Shown: one piece after another, positions 41,301 through 58,340 of the stretch
Position numbering within the stretch: position 1 is the first letter of the stretch
Layout of the letters: each line of letters begins with the position of its first letter
Source of the DNA: Aquila chrysaetos chrysaetos
Taxonomy: Eukaryota > Chordata > Aves > Accipitriformes > Accipitridae
Assembly: GCF_900496995.4 (NCBI RefSeq)
Contig: NC_044009.1
Coordinates: 8,340,001-8,404,000 of the forward strand
Length of the DNA stretch: 64,000 bases
Direction: 5' to 3'
Notes under the pieces: generated by a model
What the model saw: the letters and a program-made list of their open reading frames with translations, nothing else
Told to the model about the DNA's origin: nothing
Databases searched by the model: none
Translations under genes and position numbers: made by a program

Positions 41301-44300
41301 CTGCACACCCTCCACCTGCCTCGTCCACACCTGCTTCCTTCCTGAGGTTCTCCTCGAGAGCAGACAGCTTGAGATCGTAGTGATTCCTCAGGCTGCTGAT
41401 GTCCTCTTCGAGGCGGGCACGCGACGCCTGCTCTGCTTCGTAGCTGGCCTTTAGTTGGGCCAGCCTCTCCTCATACTCCTGGAAGGCACAGCAGACAGCC
41501 TGACGCAACAGCCCTGTGACCATACACAAGGTCACATCCAGGTTCATTCTAGGTCACATCTTATGTCCACCCCAATAAAACTTTACCATCCCATATGCAC
41601 TAACTTTTTCTGTGATTTAAGTCAACACAGTATTGATGGATGGTGACTAGTTAGCCCTAGAAACCACTATCTTGGGCAGATGTGGTGACCTGGAAGGAGC
41701 TTTGTAAAGAGCAAGGAGAGAGTTTTATTTCTTTCTGGCCCCCAACTCCTCATTCTTCCTCCTGGCTCCATATCCCCTCTTTATCTTCATCCTTATACTG
41801 TTCCTAACATCTTCTGACTACTGCTTTCCTCCCCCTTATTTCTCCCTCCTCTGACTGGAGGAATCAAAGTTTTACATGTAGTTACTTCAAAAATTCTTCT
41901 TGGGAACCCATTCCAATTCATCTCCAGAGAGGTGGGAACAATGCTGAGAGAAAGTGGCGCTGTAAATAAGGCCTTCATCAATACACATTCTGTCCATAGG
42001 AGACAAGGACCAAAAAATAGGAAGATAAGTGCTCTGAAAAGGCTGAACCATGCAGCCTTACACCATATTTGTAATGATTATTATAAAACCCCACAAGCCT
42101 GAGTCAAAGACGCTATGGGATGCCCCCTCCTGCCTTACTTCTCTGATCAGCTGCTTCTCTGCTTCAGGATCTAACTGGGGTTTGAGGAGGGGTGCTGGCT
42201 TCGCTGCCAGGTGAGCAGTTTCAGCAGGCAGAAGCCCTGCAAAGCAAAGCAAAAATAAAAATCACTCACAATTACTAGGTGGGATTGTCTGTAGAATGCC
42301 TGGAAAAAGAACAAAGAATGTGGCTGCCAGCAAATCCTTTAAACTGCGCTCACGTGTCAGCATCTGTGTTGCCAAAACGCCCACTGGCCTGGGACTCCAT
42401 AGGTGTGGGGAGAGGCGTCAGCACTGAGCCGAGGGGGAGAGGTTTAAGCTTCAGGTATATGAAAGCAAATATAAATCCAATCTCTTTCACAAAATAGCAG
42501 GAGACTTGTTTCCAGGGCTATGCTAATAGATTTGGAAGATAAAAGACATGGGGGAAGGAGATGAAAGGTGCAAGGAAATTGCCTTCTTTCTTCACAGCTG
42601 TTTCTGAAAGGTGGCAGAAAGGCGGGGGGAATAGCTTACAGCCTTATTGCTTTGCTGAAAGTTGCCCCTTTTTAGGGGATAATTCTCAAAAGGTGATCAG
42701 CTCCCTAAAGACTGCTCTCACCCATTTGTTCCCATATTTGCTATTCCTACTTCATAGCAAAGAGCAAGTCTGCTGAGGCTGGGCTGAATCCTCAAAGAAG
42801 GGACAGTGCTGCTCTCTGTAAGCAGTGCCATCAGTGGGGAAAAAATTTTCTTGTAGTGTCAAAGATTCACAGTTTAGGAGAACAGGGTTGAATGCTAACT
42901 TTGAAAACAAACATATATATTTAATAAAGAATTTTACATTATTATTTCTTATGCAGCTCATTTTTGCTCTGCCAGCTGAAACCTCGCTTCTGTGACTGAC
43001 CAAATTCTAGCCAGAATGACCAAGAAGAATCAAGGATTTGAATCATGTCAGCATTTTCTAACAGAATTTGTCATTATCGAAAATACTGGATAATTGAGAT
43101 GGTCTTTACCAGTGGAATAAGGTCAATTTGGCAACGGTGAAGGAAAAGTCCATTACCAGAATGGAGAACTCTTCCTCCAACAGGTAAGGAAAAGGTTGAG
43201 GTGAAATCCAGTGAGCACACATGTAAAAACCACATTTTTCTGTCAAAGAACAAAACATCTCTGGAGCCACTAAGGGCTTTCTTACCTGACAAGTTATGCG
43301 CACTCATCTGTTCAGCTAGAATGGCCTTCAGCTTCTTAATCTCCTTCTGATACTCCCTCAGCAGAGCATCCTTGGGGTCCTCATTGATACAGGGCTTGTT
43401 CTTGATGTTTTTCGCTCGATTAGCATAGCGCAAAGTACTGAGGCTTTCATCATAGTTGTTATCAGCTGGAGATAAGCATGCTACCATCAGGGTCTTGGTA
43501 TTCCCTCCGAGGGAGTCTTGCAGTAGCCTGGTCAGCTTTGAGTCTCGGTACGGGATGTGCTTACACCTGCCATCAACCAGGGCTGAAATGACGTTGCCCA
43601 GAGCTGAGAGGGAGAGGTTGATTTTCGTGGCCTCTTTGAGCCGCTCTCCTGTGGCTCCAGTTTTTGACTGTCTCTCGCTTCCTGCCAGATCCACTAAATT
43701 GAGTTTTGCAGCCCTGAGGTGGTCCTGCCCTTGCTCATCTGCAAGAAAATAATTCCGGCTTAGGCTCTTCTTAAGAGGAAGCATCTTAACAGTCAAGAAA
43801 CCGGATTCTCTGGCATTACGTTCCAGTTCAAGCCCTGTTTTTTGTCTGCATTTGGGCCCTGACTCCCTTAAGTAAATAAATATCTACTTAAAGAACTACA
43901 TGTTTTAGTGCTTTCCTGAACAAGATTCTGCACAGTAAAAATTCATGCCCATTCTTACTCTCCCAGTGAGCTCTGAACACACACACACACACACACCCCC
44001 CTCCACATATTTGCACAGATGCTGAGTGTTTAGAATTTCATGCAAAGCCCTCTGCAAGTAACAAGGTCAGACCATGAGTTTATACAACTTTTTTCTCCTT
44101 AGATTGTTTCATGAAGTTAAACAATGTCTGATAATTGGAGAGAAAGAAGGGAGGAAGCATGAAATGAGGAGTTAATGGGCAGCAACTGGAGCAGGGCTAG
44201 TTGGAGAGCACAGGCAGAAGAGCAGGCTCCCTGAATGCCCATGTGACGTGGAGAGACAGGCAGGAAGATTACCTCTACAGACTACCGTGGAAAGGCTGGA

Positions 44301-47300
44301 GTAGACACTATGCTGGGAAACAGTTTTTCCATGAACTCTCAAACTACAGCTTTTCTCAAGACTGGAATCCAACCTACCCTAATCAATGGAAGTATTCAAG
44401 AAATTTCTTGCTATGCTTCAAAAGAAAGAGCACATCCTATCAGATACCATCAAGGTCCACCATCTGGCTCGAATGTTCAAGAAGCCCACCAGATCTCCCC
44501 TCTCGCCCAGATAACTGTAAAACTGCACCGTGACTCAGCACACAGGCATGCTCGGCGGCATCTGTTCCTCCTCAACTCATGACATTCTCAGTGAGAAAGT
44601 AAAATGAAGGAACACAGGCGAGACACAGGAAAACTGCAAGAAATCGGGACTGTGCTCAGCCCAAACCACTCAGATGAGGCGATGGATTTCAGTGAGTGAG
44701 GAGTCAGACCCAGCAAGCTGGTGCCATTCCCATCGTAACACTTTAAGGCAAGAGAAGATGGGAGCTGAAGTTAACAGCTAGCTCCCCAGCTACCTGGAGG
44801 CACACCTCACGCATATAGCATCTGCTTCCTGACCTGCATTTTGAGGCTGGATTAACGTGATGACACAAATCCCCTGTGACTGAGAGAGAGCACATTTGGC
44901 CGCTTTAGGAACCCCTCGGTTTCACTGGCTACTTAACTTTCCTAGCCTCGTGCAGAGCAAAGAGTTGGACACACATTCCCAAATCACAAACTACTGTCCT
45001 AAGTGCTGGACCACACTCTTGGATGTCCACATCCCAATCATCCCTCACAATGACAACCCAAGTTCAAGTGAAGAGCTCCTTTAGTGCTCCAGGCAAAAAG
45101 AACATCAAGGTTTTAACCAAGTCCACCCTTTTCCAGACAGACTTCTACAAAACCTAGCCTTCAATTTAGTCAGTTACAGCTTTATGGCTGTGGACAATAC
45201 CTAAACATGAGCAATGAGTAATATGATGCATGGGGGAAAGTTAAAAGTTCACAGGTAAACAAAAAAATTCTAAAATCTGTTGCCCCGGGATATTTCCCCA
45301 GTTAGAGCAACAGATTGTTAACTGTGGAACTTAATGTTTGCTGCAAAGCTAACTTCTTGTTTCACTCCAGATCTTTCTGGCATGTCAAGACATGGGAGAA
45401 TTGGGGAAAAAAAACCCAGATGGAGCTTAAATAGAGCGCCCTCTCACTATCCTTTCTGAGAGCTGGGGTGAGTGGACAGTCACAAAAAGTAGGTTTTCTA
45501 ACCCTTTCCCTCCTTCCCCCAGTTTATGTAAACACTGACAGGCAATTAAAAAGTTGTTTTGGTTCCTGCCAGTCCTTTTACCCACAGAGGCTGTTTGTTT
45601 CCATCGAGGAGCTTAGCGGTTTAGTTTCCGTGGTGTAACAAGGTCCCCAGACTTGCTAAAATGCTTGCAGCAGCCCGAAAGTCTTGCCTGTCTAATTCCC
45701 ATACAGCCCATCAGCCAGTGCTCGTGGCATAAGCACTGGCCAAATCTACAACGTCTTTCTCGTTAACTGATCAATCCCTAAGCACAATGCCAAGAAATAA
45801 AACATCTGCTACTCTAAATATGGTAAAAATAGTGATGGTAACTTGCGCATTTCAAACATCTGCAGCCAGAGAACCCGGTATTTGCCACAATCCCGTTCCT
45901 GAATCTACACTGTTACTTCAAAGAGTTATTTTAGTCCACATAATTGCAAAGAGATCCTTTAAAATATCAACTGCCTGTAAGTTATAATTTACTAGAGGCT
46001 CATCTGGAAAAGAAGTTTTAACTTCTCCATGCCCCTCTTCATGAAGTCTAAAGATGGCAACATAAATACCAACTTCATTAACTATTTCAACTAACGATTA
46101 CCCTAGTAGAACCATCCAGTTATGGGGATTGTGCCAGAACCCTCAGCTTTCTCCTCAAATATTCCAGCTATCTTCCATTTAACTGCCAAAACTGCAAGTT
46201 TCCCCACCTGCCATCCTGTTCTGTGTAACATGTTTTCAAAGCTTCAAATCAGAGAAATTGTTGCAGGCTAGTTTAAGAGCCCTGCACCCATCTGGAACTC
46301 AAAAGAGGAGTGTAAATACTTCTTTTTCCTTGTTAGGATTAAAGTTGGGGTTTTATGGACCCACAGAATGCAAGGATTAGCATCCACCGGCTGCACTAAT
46401 TGAGAAATTCCCTAAATCCCACACACACCATTTTGGATAGAGGAAAATGAGGTACTGTCACCAACATCTGAAACCACAATTTAGGAAGACATTGTGTAAC
46501 TTCCCCCACGGCTGAAACAGCTGAAGAAAACAAAGCTGAGCTGTTCACAGCCTCAGCTGGGGTCAAGGACTAGATGGAATATAGGTGACTAATTACTTTC
46601 TTAGCCCGAGAAAAAACCCTTTCGAGGTCCATGTTCGGACCCAGCGAGGCAGCTTTATCAGCTGAAAAAACGCCAATGGAAATAAGATGCTGGAGAATGG
46701 AAAATTAGCCATTAAAACATTATTAAGGGATTCTTTTATTCCATCTTAAACCCCAGATTAGCTGTTTGCTTAAAACATGTGCCCCGTGATTGTTGGGTGA
46801 AATGATCTGACTTGCATTGTAAGGGAGGTCAGACAAGACAGATAACCGTGTAAGTTTCTCCAGGCTGTACAATGCATGAACTCCAAGCCGTTGTATGGGC
46901 TGTGAGATTTAGCACCCTTTGCTGGAAATAAAGGTTTTAGAAGATAAGAAATGGAAGGAGAATTAAATATGTTCCCAGTCTGAGTGTAAGACATTCCTCT
47001 CCCAAGGGGGAATCGAGGAAAAAAAAAAAGACTTTGAATACTCAGTCATTTTGCACTGTGAAGAATGTCCATGTCAGGGCATAATTCTGATTTCTACTGG
47101 ACCTAAAATAATTTTGCTGTGGGGTGACTGGTCGGACCGCACAGATTCTGCGCTCTGCTACGGGCAGGGCATCCAGCTACCTACCTACAGTGTAGATTTC
47201 CATATTGACAGTAAAGATGGAGTGGGAGCGGGAAGAGTCCTTATTCATGAGGGTGTAACCCACTGCTCGGTTTCTCCAGCCTGTCTCCATGATCTGCTCA

Positions 47301-50300
47301 CACTGGACCACACTATGCACAGTGTGCAGAGAGAGCCCCTTCACGTACACCCCTTTCTCTGGGTGCTCCTTCAGCTGCAAACAGGGACAATGCAAGACAG
47401 GTTAGAACAAGACGCACCAAGGCTGTGGGAAGGCACGCTGGAAACTGCCCGGAAGCTTGAGGGCTACACGAGTTTTACAAGTGGAGAAATTAAAACTGCA
47501 GTATGGCAAAAACATATCTGGCTGCCACCAAAAAGCCTTATTGTTTCTGAAGGAGGAATAAAACCACACGAAAAAAGGGAACCACTTTTATGGCTCTGCA
47601 GGCAAAAAGAATTAAAGTTAAAAGTTTGCTGACTGATTCAGAGATCTCCCAGGCCACAAGAAACTCATCTTCTCTGCACTGAGCCACCTTCTACCTCCCC
47701 TATTGTTAAGCTGCATATTTTAAAAAAGAACTGAAATGTTTTTCACCTATTATGGCAAAGGTTCTAATATCTCTTCAGTCATAGGGAGCTTTTTTTAAAA
47801 TCAAAGCACAGATTCAATAGTCATGGATATTGTTACAAGTGCTTTGCTGAAGCCTTCCGCTCTGAGAGGGCGTCTTGATCTCCCTGACAAAATTCCCAAA
47901 GTCACACCCATCACACACAGGCGGACTACAATAATTTTTCTCCAGATTAGCTCATTTTTAATACGCTCTAAAATCCTATTCAGGCACCTGGATAGAGACA
48001 GAGTGTTAGATACCTAACAGCATCTTTTCAGCAATTATCAGTCACGCAGAAGAAAAGTTTCATACAGCATGCTAATAAACGATTGAAATGTTCAAAATCT
48101 TGATCAAACCTACATAAAAAATACAAAACAATCAAGAGATCCCTGCACTCCTACATCAGCCCCCTCTGAAGCTACCTCCACACTGGGAATTTTAAATGAG
48201 CTGAATTAATTTTCAACAGCAATGTTACGCCCCACATCTGCTGAGTTCATAACCAAAACTCTATCTTTATCATGTCAGCTGGGATATCAAGATATGGTTG
48301 TCATGACTCGGTGTCACGGAATGACAGGTATGGCGTTTGGCAGTGTGACTTCCAAAGAAGAGCCTTAGATACTTTAGTGATGCATGCGCCACAAGAAGCA
48401 ATGTAAAATAGAGTATTTGCTGTTAAAAAACCTGCACAGAACAGAGCAGAAGTGGCTGGAAACTAAACGAGGCAGGATTTTAGCCTTGTTCTAAAGCCAT
48501 GACTGCCCAGGAGGAATCCAGTTACAGAATCACAGCCAGACTGTTCATACACTGTGACTTTTGCCTGTGCTACAGGGGAACCCCATGGCTGGCCTGGCTG
48601 TATTTGAGGGTGCTGCAGAGTCCTTGAGGAGCACCCAACCGAGGACATGGTTGTTTAACTCCAACACAGACTGACGGGGGTGTTTTCCTTGCAGAGCTCT
48701 GTAAAACCTGCTCTTCACAGGGTTTTATGCACCAGAGGCAATGGTGGGCTTCTGAGTCACCAAAGTCACTGACATTGAAAGGCAAAAGAACAAACAGAAA
48801 TGGCATTTTGGAGGAGAATTGGGGGACACAGAAGAAAGCAGTGGGTCATCTTGGGCTTTCTGACTCTGCAGGACATGACTCCCTTAATTACTCGATGGAG
48901 GCAGCAACAGGCAGCAGCTGTCACCGGTGTGATGGTGTTACCCTGGAAACTGTTCTGCCCAACTCCTGCCTTCCCAGTGCCAACTGTGGTCGTCATGGAA
49001 ACCGGTGTCACTGCTGATGTGGAACAAAGGATGGGAAACTGCAGCAAGCGCCTTCCGAAACAGTGAGTCCCCTTCTCCCACCCTCCCTCTCGACACACAC
49101 AGGCGCAGCATGCTTGGAACGCGGAGCAGAGAGGGTTTTGCCTCCCTTAAAGCCAGAAGCATGTTAAAAAAAAAAACCAAACAAACTGCCCTGTAAGGCA
49201 GTTTGGGTCTGTCACCATCTCAGCGCATCTGTGCAGCAGATGGTGCTAGTGCCTGGGTTTTCTTCACCGGGGCAGTCCTGCAGGGAAGTAAATTAGGACA
49301 GGAGGTTTGCAGCTCCCTCCAGGAACATGTGCAAAAAGATCTGCAAAGCCACCGAGAGGTAAATTTTATAAAAATCAGCCCCCTGATTAGGATTTCAGGA
49401 AAGTTTACCCTCCTGCATTCCTGGAAACTGTCCACCTTCCCTATGCATTCCCATGGGGAGTAATACCTGCCGCGTCCCCTCAAAAAAGGATCAGCCTTTT
49501 TTGTTTTAGACAGATAATAAGACCATCCACAGCTACACCGGATCAGATTAAACATTCATAAGGCACAGAATCCTCCTGCTTTAGAGACAGCTGTGAGATG
49601 AAGAGGATTAGGAAGAAATTGCCCCATGAGCACTTTGTTCCATCCTTGTCCAGTAATGATTTTCATGCAGCTTCCACTAATCTACTGGCCGCTATCAAGC
49701 AGGACACACAGTCTCTGACTGGATTCTGTTCCTTCTGCCGCTAAACGTTCACTGAAGTCCCTCAAAATCTCCTCATGGCTTCCATATTCATCACTACAAC
49801 TTCATATTCTGTTGTTCAGCTTCTGACAGAGTGTATTATTGCACTTCTGTGAGACATTCACGATAACACTTATCTGAGCAAATTAAAGCACTTCCTAATT
49901 AAGACACATTGACTCCGCCTCACCTCCAACTTCTGCTTGGTATCAGCTCCTAGGAGGTCTCGTATGTCTTCGTTGTAAATCTCCAGGTAGGAAGCTCTCA
50001 CCAAGAACTTGGCATTTTCAGCACACTGCACAGAACAGGAATGATTTTTGGGTAAGGTTCTCAAAATGAAGGCAAGCAGGCAGCCCACATAGATCCTTAG
50101 TGCCAGCTGGGTGCCTACCTCCCTTCAACACTTCATCAAATCTCTCCTGGCATTTCATTCCCAGGTGTAACCACTCAACACACTCGCTATAGGGACTTTC
50201 GGTCCTTAAACATCTCAAGTGCGAGTCCATGAAGTCAGCAGAGATGAGGGTGCAGTTCATCTGACTATACACAGGCCTCAGCTTTTGGATGAGAGGCAGC

Positions 50301-51906
50301 ATACCCCAAAGCCTGTCCACATTCTCACTCCCGAGCGCAATCGGCACTCGCTTCCTGGGGTATGAATGTCTTTCTTGATATCACACAATCTTATAACTCT
50401 TTCACTTTGTTACACGCCTACCTGTACACTCTCAAAAATGTGTTCAAATGCTCTGGGTATTATGCCTTTCTGTATAGAAGGATCCACAACTCCCTGCATG
50501 GTGAATGACTTCCCACTGCCAGTCTGGCCATAGGCAAATATGGTGCCATTGTAGCCTTCGGTGACACCCTGGAAATGAAGGGGAACCAAATAAAATAGCC
50601 ATTACCTTCACACTTTGCATAACTACAAATGCATTGTCCAGAATCAATCCTACCCCGTAAAAGATATTTTAAAGGAAGAGCCGGAACTAAACGTCAAACA
50701 ACTGCTTGATCTTCACATGCCATCAGAGTATAATAATTAAAAAATGCATTCTGCTAGCATATAAATCGATGGTTTTCTCTCAAAAATGGAAAACTTGAAG
50801 AAATGCAGGTGTTGAAAAGTGGAAGGGCAGTTGACAACGCTTAGAAGACCAGAATATTTTTTTCTCTTGGAAAGCTGGCTGAAAGAAGGCCTCACTTTCA
50901 CTTGTTCCTATTTCAGAGAAGCATGGCAGGAACAGAAGATATTTTGATTTCTTAAGGTTCAAATAAAAAGAAAAAGAAATAATCTGTTAACCTAATAATC
51001 TACTGTTTCAGACCCTGGTTGTTCTCCTGAACAGGAACTTCCATCTTAAAATTATCACTGGCCATTTTATCCCTGTTTCATCTTCTAACAAAGTTGGGTT
51101 GGTTTTTTTTTGGGGGGGGGGGGGGGGGGGGGGGGTTTGCTTAACTGGTTCCTTTCTCATCCTAGCTGTTTACCGTGCTGATGTATTAACAGGCAACGAA
51201 CATATCCCCTCTCATTTTGCTATTCTAAAACAGGCTGAGGTTCCCTGTCTTCTCTAAAGTTTCTTGCTTAACAGTAAAAATATCCCTAAAATCATCAGGA
51301 GTCTTTTTTGTCCCCTTTCTCCTCACAACACTTTCTGCTGCAGTTTCTGTCCAGCTACCACCTCTAGGGCCTGCTCAGGGGGGTTCATTTTTCATATAAA
51401 CATCCACCTAAAACAATTAAATGTAATTCTATCCTCAGTGCCCTGCTGGCTGCTGAAGAAGTATTTTTTTCTTCCCAATTTCCCAGCCTATCACTGAGGT
51501 GCTGTTTTGCCCTCCTCTGCACCCCAGGGTTGCATCTAAGTCTCTTGAAGCAGTAGACAGGGCTGTTTCTGTCCATAAATCAGTTCTACTTAGGGATCGT
51601 CTACCCACATAAAACTGCAGCCCACGTCCCAAGCTATGTGTTGGCTGCTTCCAGCTTGCTTCAGGCACCACTTACCTCCACGAGTGGGTAGGCGATCTCG
51701 TTGTAGATCTGCTCTGTACTGTGCTCCTGGTAGTACGCCCCATCGAAGGTGAACTGCTTCGGGGGCTCGCCGGTGGCGGCGGGGTTTTGGAGGAAGCACT
51801 GGCCCCGTGCACTCTCCATGCTGACGACCGCCTTGCAGCCGAGAGCCTTCTCACGCTCGTTCATGGGCCGGCAGCGGACGATCACCTTCACCGCCTCCGA
51901 GGCCAT
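35369..51906 (-). CDS. KIF17: KIF17, kinesin-2 family homodimeric motor
   Basis: Plus-end motor of the OSM-3 class for dendritic NR2B vesicles and cilia. Exons: 51676-51906, 50422-50568, 49924-50025, 47185-47374, 43286-43738, 42139-42236, 41331-41478, 40176-40264, 39923-40047, 37456-37687, 36264-36522, 35917-35984, 35692-35812, 35369-35508. Phases agree throughout; 800 residues. The motor domain shows the P-loop GQTGSGKS (91-98), switch I NKDSSRSH (204-211) and switch II DLAGSE (240-245). Coiled-coil segments follow in exons 6-7 and 10-11. The tail carries a basic KRKKGK nuclear-import-like motif (787-792) and ends GRPL, where mammals have a C-terminus that binds the Mint1 PDZ domain. Human KIF17 has 1029 residues. 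The difference lies between exon 7 and exon 9, where about 250 human tail residues are represented only by short exons 8 and 9. Exon 12 uses a weak GTATGG donor. The gene is certain; exons 8, 9 and 12 are less so. Confidence 0.93.
43977..43996. repeat. (AC)10 microsatellite in KIF17 intron 4
   Basis: Ten uninterrupted AC units followed by a short C run. It is likely polymorphic. Confidence 0.9.
51112..51135. repeat. 24-base G homopolymer in KIF17 intron 1
   Basis: An uninterrupted run of 24 G preceded by nine T on the plus strand, so the KIF17 transcript carries C24 followed by A9. The true length is uncertain because such runs are prone to polymerase slippage and sequencing error. Confidence 0.9.
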
Positions 51907-52530
51907 TTTTCAAGGCCCAGCTCTACCCCACACTCACTCACTTGGTGGGGCTGAGGGGCATCGGGGCCTGGGTAGGCCTGGGGGAAGGCTGGGGCAAGCC
52001 TAAGCGCAGGGCCTGCACCCCTCGGTGGGGTGGACCACTCACTGCTTGCTGGGGGCACTGAGGGGATGGACCCCCCTACAACTTGGCGTGAGGAAGGAGA
52101 GCCAGGGAGGGCACAAATGGCTGGGGTAAAGGAGAGATTAAGGAGGAGAAAAGCTTGGGAGGGATGAAGGGAAAGGGGGAGACTTGGGACAAGTCTGAGG
52201 GGGAACTCGGGCAGGCCGTGGGGGAGGAAACCTGAGGGGATCCTGGGGGCAGGAAAGCCTCAGGTAACTCTGGGGAGCTGGGACAAGCCCAAAGGGGACT
52301 GGGCGAGGGAAAACCTGATGTAAACCTGTAGGTATCGGGCAAGCCTGAGGGAGCGGAGGGAAACCCGAGGCGAGCCGGGGTGCGTGGAAGGAGCCGGGGG
52401 GAGCTCAGGGGAGGCGGGAAGGGCCGTCCGACCCACCGCGCATGCGCGCAGCGGCCCCACGCGGTTACCACAGCGACGGGGTAGCGCGGCGCAAAGGCCC
52501 CGCCCCGCGAGCCACGTGACTGCGGGCGGG
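51907..52530 (-). promoter_or_regulatory. KIF17: KIF17 promoter with NRF-1 site, E-box and possible X-box
   Basis: The CpG-rich part is 52370-52530. It contains a perfect palindromic nuclear respiratory factor 1 site, GCGCATGCGC, at 52438-52447; an X-box-like GTTACCACAGCGAC at 52464-52477, which matches the RFX consensus in the left half and approximately in the right; and a CACGTGAC E-box at about 52514-52521. These lie 530 to 620 bases upstream of the start codon, so a 5' UTR of a few hundred bases is implied. Between 51950 and 52370 the sequence is G-rich with repeated GGGGA and AAGCCT motifs and no coding content. Confidence 0.5.
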
Positions 52531-52549
52531 CACGCGCCCGCGTGCAAGA

Positions 52550-53060
52550 GCCGGCGTGCACCAAAGCGCACGTGTGCAAGGGGGGGGGGGGGGGGGCGGC
52601 GGGCACGAGGGCACGCGTGCGTGGGAGTGCAGGTGCATGGGGGCGCGAGCGTGCAGTGGCACGGCTGCACAGCCGTGCAGTGCACGAGTGCGCCGCCTGA
52701 GTGTGCAAGGGAAGGTGAGTGCACGGGTGTGCAACGGCACGAGTGTGTGAGAGCGCGGTGGTAGCGGTGCACGAGGGTGCAAGAGCACGAGGGCTTTGAG
52801 ACTGCAAGTGCACGGGAGCGCAAGGGCTTGAGTGCAGCCGTGCAAGCACGGGAGCACACACGAGCATGAGTGCGCAGCTGCACAGTGCAATTGTGCAAGC
52901 GTGCGAGCACACGCGGGTGCGAGCGCGTGGAGCAACTATACAAGTGTGTGCACGCACGAGAGCACAAGCGCCCGAGAGCGCAAGTGCCCGAGTGCAAGTT
53001 CATGAGCGTGCACGTGCAGGAGAGCGTGCGAGCGCACGAGCGTGCACGCTTGCACGCAGC
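52550..53060. repeat. GTGCA-core degenerate tandem repeat between KIF17 and SH2D5
   Basis: A purine-pyrimidine-alternating array of short units such as GTGCAAGAGCACGAG, GTGCGAGCGCACGAG and GTGCACG, preceded by a 17-base G run at 52580-52596. Almost every unit carries GTGC or its complement GCAC, so the array is full of small palindromes and Z-DNA-prone steps. Long open frames on both strands (up to 293 codons, rich in Cys, Thr, His and Arg) are by-products of the repeat. Confidence 0.85.
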
Positions 53061-53125
53061 GCCGTGGTGGGGGAGTGGGAAGAAAAGACCTCCAGCAGCC
53101 CTCTCCTGCGGTAGCACGAGAGCCA

Positions 53126-53131
53126 TTTATT
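53126..53131 (-). terminator. SH2D5: SH2D5 polyadenylation signal
   Basis: AATAAA on the minus strand (GCAATAAATG), 136 bases after the SH2D5 stop codon. The 3' end therefore abuts the GTGCA repeat, about 1.2 kb upstream of the KIF17 start codon. Confidence 0.75.
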
Positions 53132-53266
53132 GCCGGAGTCGCGCCGTACAGCCCGCCAAGCGCGCGCGCAGCCCGCGGGAGGGGAATAAATAAGGCAGAT
53201 GGCAGCGATTTAAAGCTAAGTAGGGATTTTGGGGGCTAGCTGTGCCTGAGCGGGGAGCGGCCGGGC

Positions 53267-57614
<4,348 letters not shown>

Positions 57615-57779
57615 GGCAGTGGGGTTTGGGGGTGAAGGCTGGATCGGGATGGGGTTAAGAGGCTTGGGTGCTGCATCCAAATTATCCAAAGCCACCCAGG
57701 GTGATGGTGCGGGAGCCTCCAGTCACGGTCCCTGCGAGGAGGAAGGGGACGGACACAATCTGCCCCCACCGTCCCCAGT

Positions 57780-58340
57780 TTCCAGCCTGCTGAGCCCCAG
57801 GGAGACATCGTGGTCCCCATATGGTGGTCCCCAAGTCCTGACCCCAATGCAGATGTCCCCAAGTTCTGGCTCTGACACAAGTGTCCCCCCATACAGGCCC
57901 CAGTCCTGACCCCAAACCCAACGTGAGGGTCCCCCTGCATCCCAAACCCAATGCAAGGGTCCCCATGTCCCAGCCCCCATGCAAGGGTCCCCCTGTGATC
58001 CCAAGTGCCATGCAAGGATCCCCACAGCCTGACCGTGACCCTGGTGCAAGGGGCCCCGCAGCCTGACCCCAATCACGACCAAAAGGTCCCCATGTCCAGT
58101 CCCCAAGCACCGTGCGAGGGTCCCATGTCCCTGCCCCGAGCAGGATCCAGGTAGTCCCCGTGTCCTGACCCCAAAAGCAAAGTGAAGGTCCCCAAATCCC
58201 GACCCCAAACGTGATGCATGCGGTCCCCACATCCTGGCCCCAAAAAAGAAACCCAAGTGTCCCCACATCCTGACCCCCAGCAAAATGCAAGTGGTCCCTA
58301 CACCCCAAGCACACAGTGCAGACCCTGAGCAAGGTGCATG
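57780..58340. repeat. Minisatellite upstream of the SH2D5 first coding exon
   Basis: About 15 diverged copies of a unit of roughly 33 to 36 bases containing GGTCCCCATGTCCTGACCCC and then AAACCCAATGCAAG or similar. It lies 170 bases beyond the SH2D5 start codon, in the 5' UTR intron or promoter. The transcribed strand is G-rich and yields a 249- to 321-codon Gly/Trp/Cys-rich open frame, which is an artefact of the repeat. Confidence 0.85.

Larger units (their letters stand above)
36523..51675 (-). other. KIF17 introns 1 to 10
   Basis: Non-coding DNA between KIF17 exons 1 and 11, including introns of about 3.9 kb (43739-47184 is 3.4 kb), 2.5 kb and 2.2 kb. Apart from the microsatellite and G run listed separately I saw no nested gene, RNA gene or recognisable transposon. 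The stretch 40265-41330 (intron 7) is where most of the human-specific tail would be expected; no matching frame is visible. Confidence 0.6.

Noticed and set aside
52076-53126. Open frames of 288 and 293 codons on the minus strand between KIF17 and SH2D5
   Set aside because: They translate a GTGCA tandem repeat into Cys/Thr/His/Arg-rich low-complexity sequence, are open in several frames at once, and have no domain or splice context.
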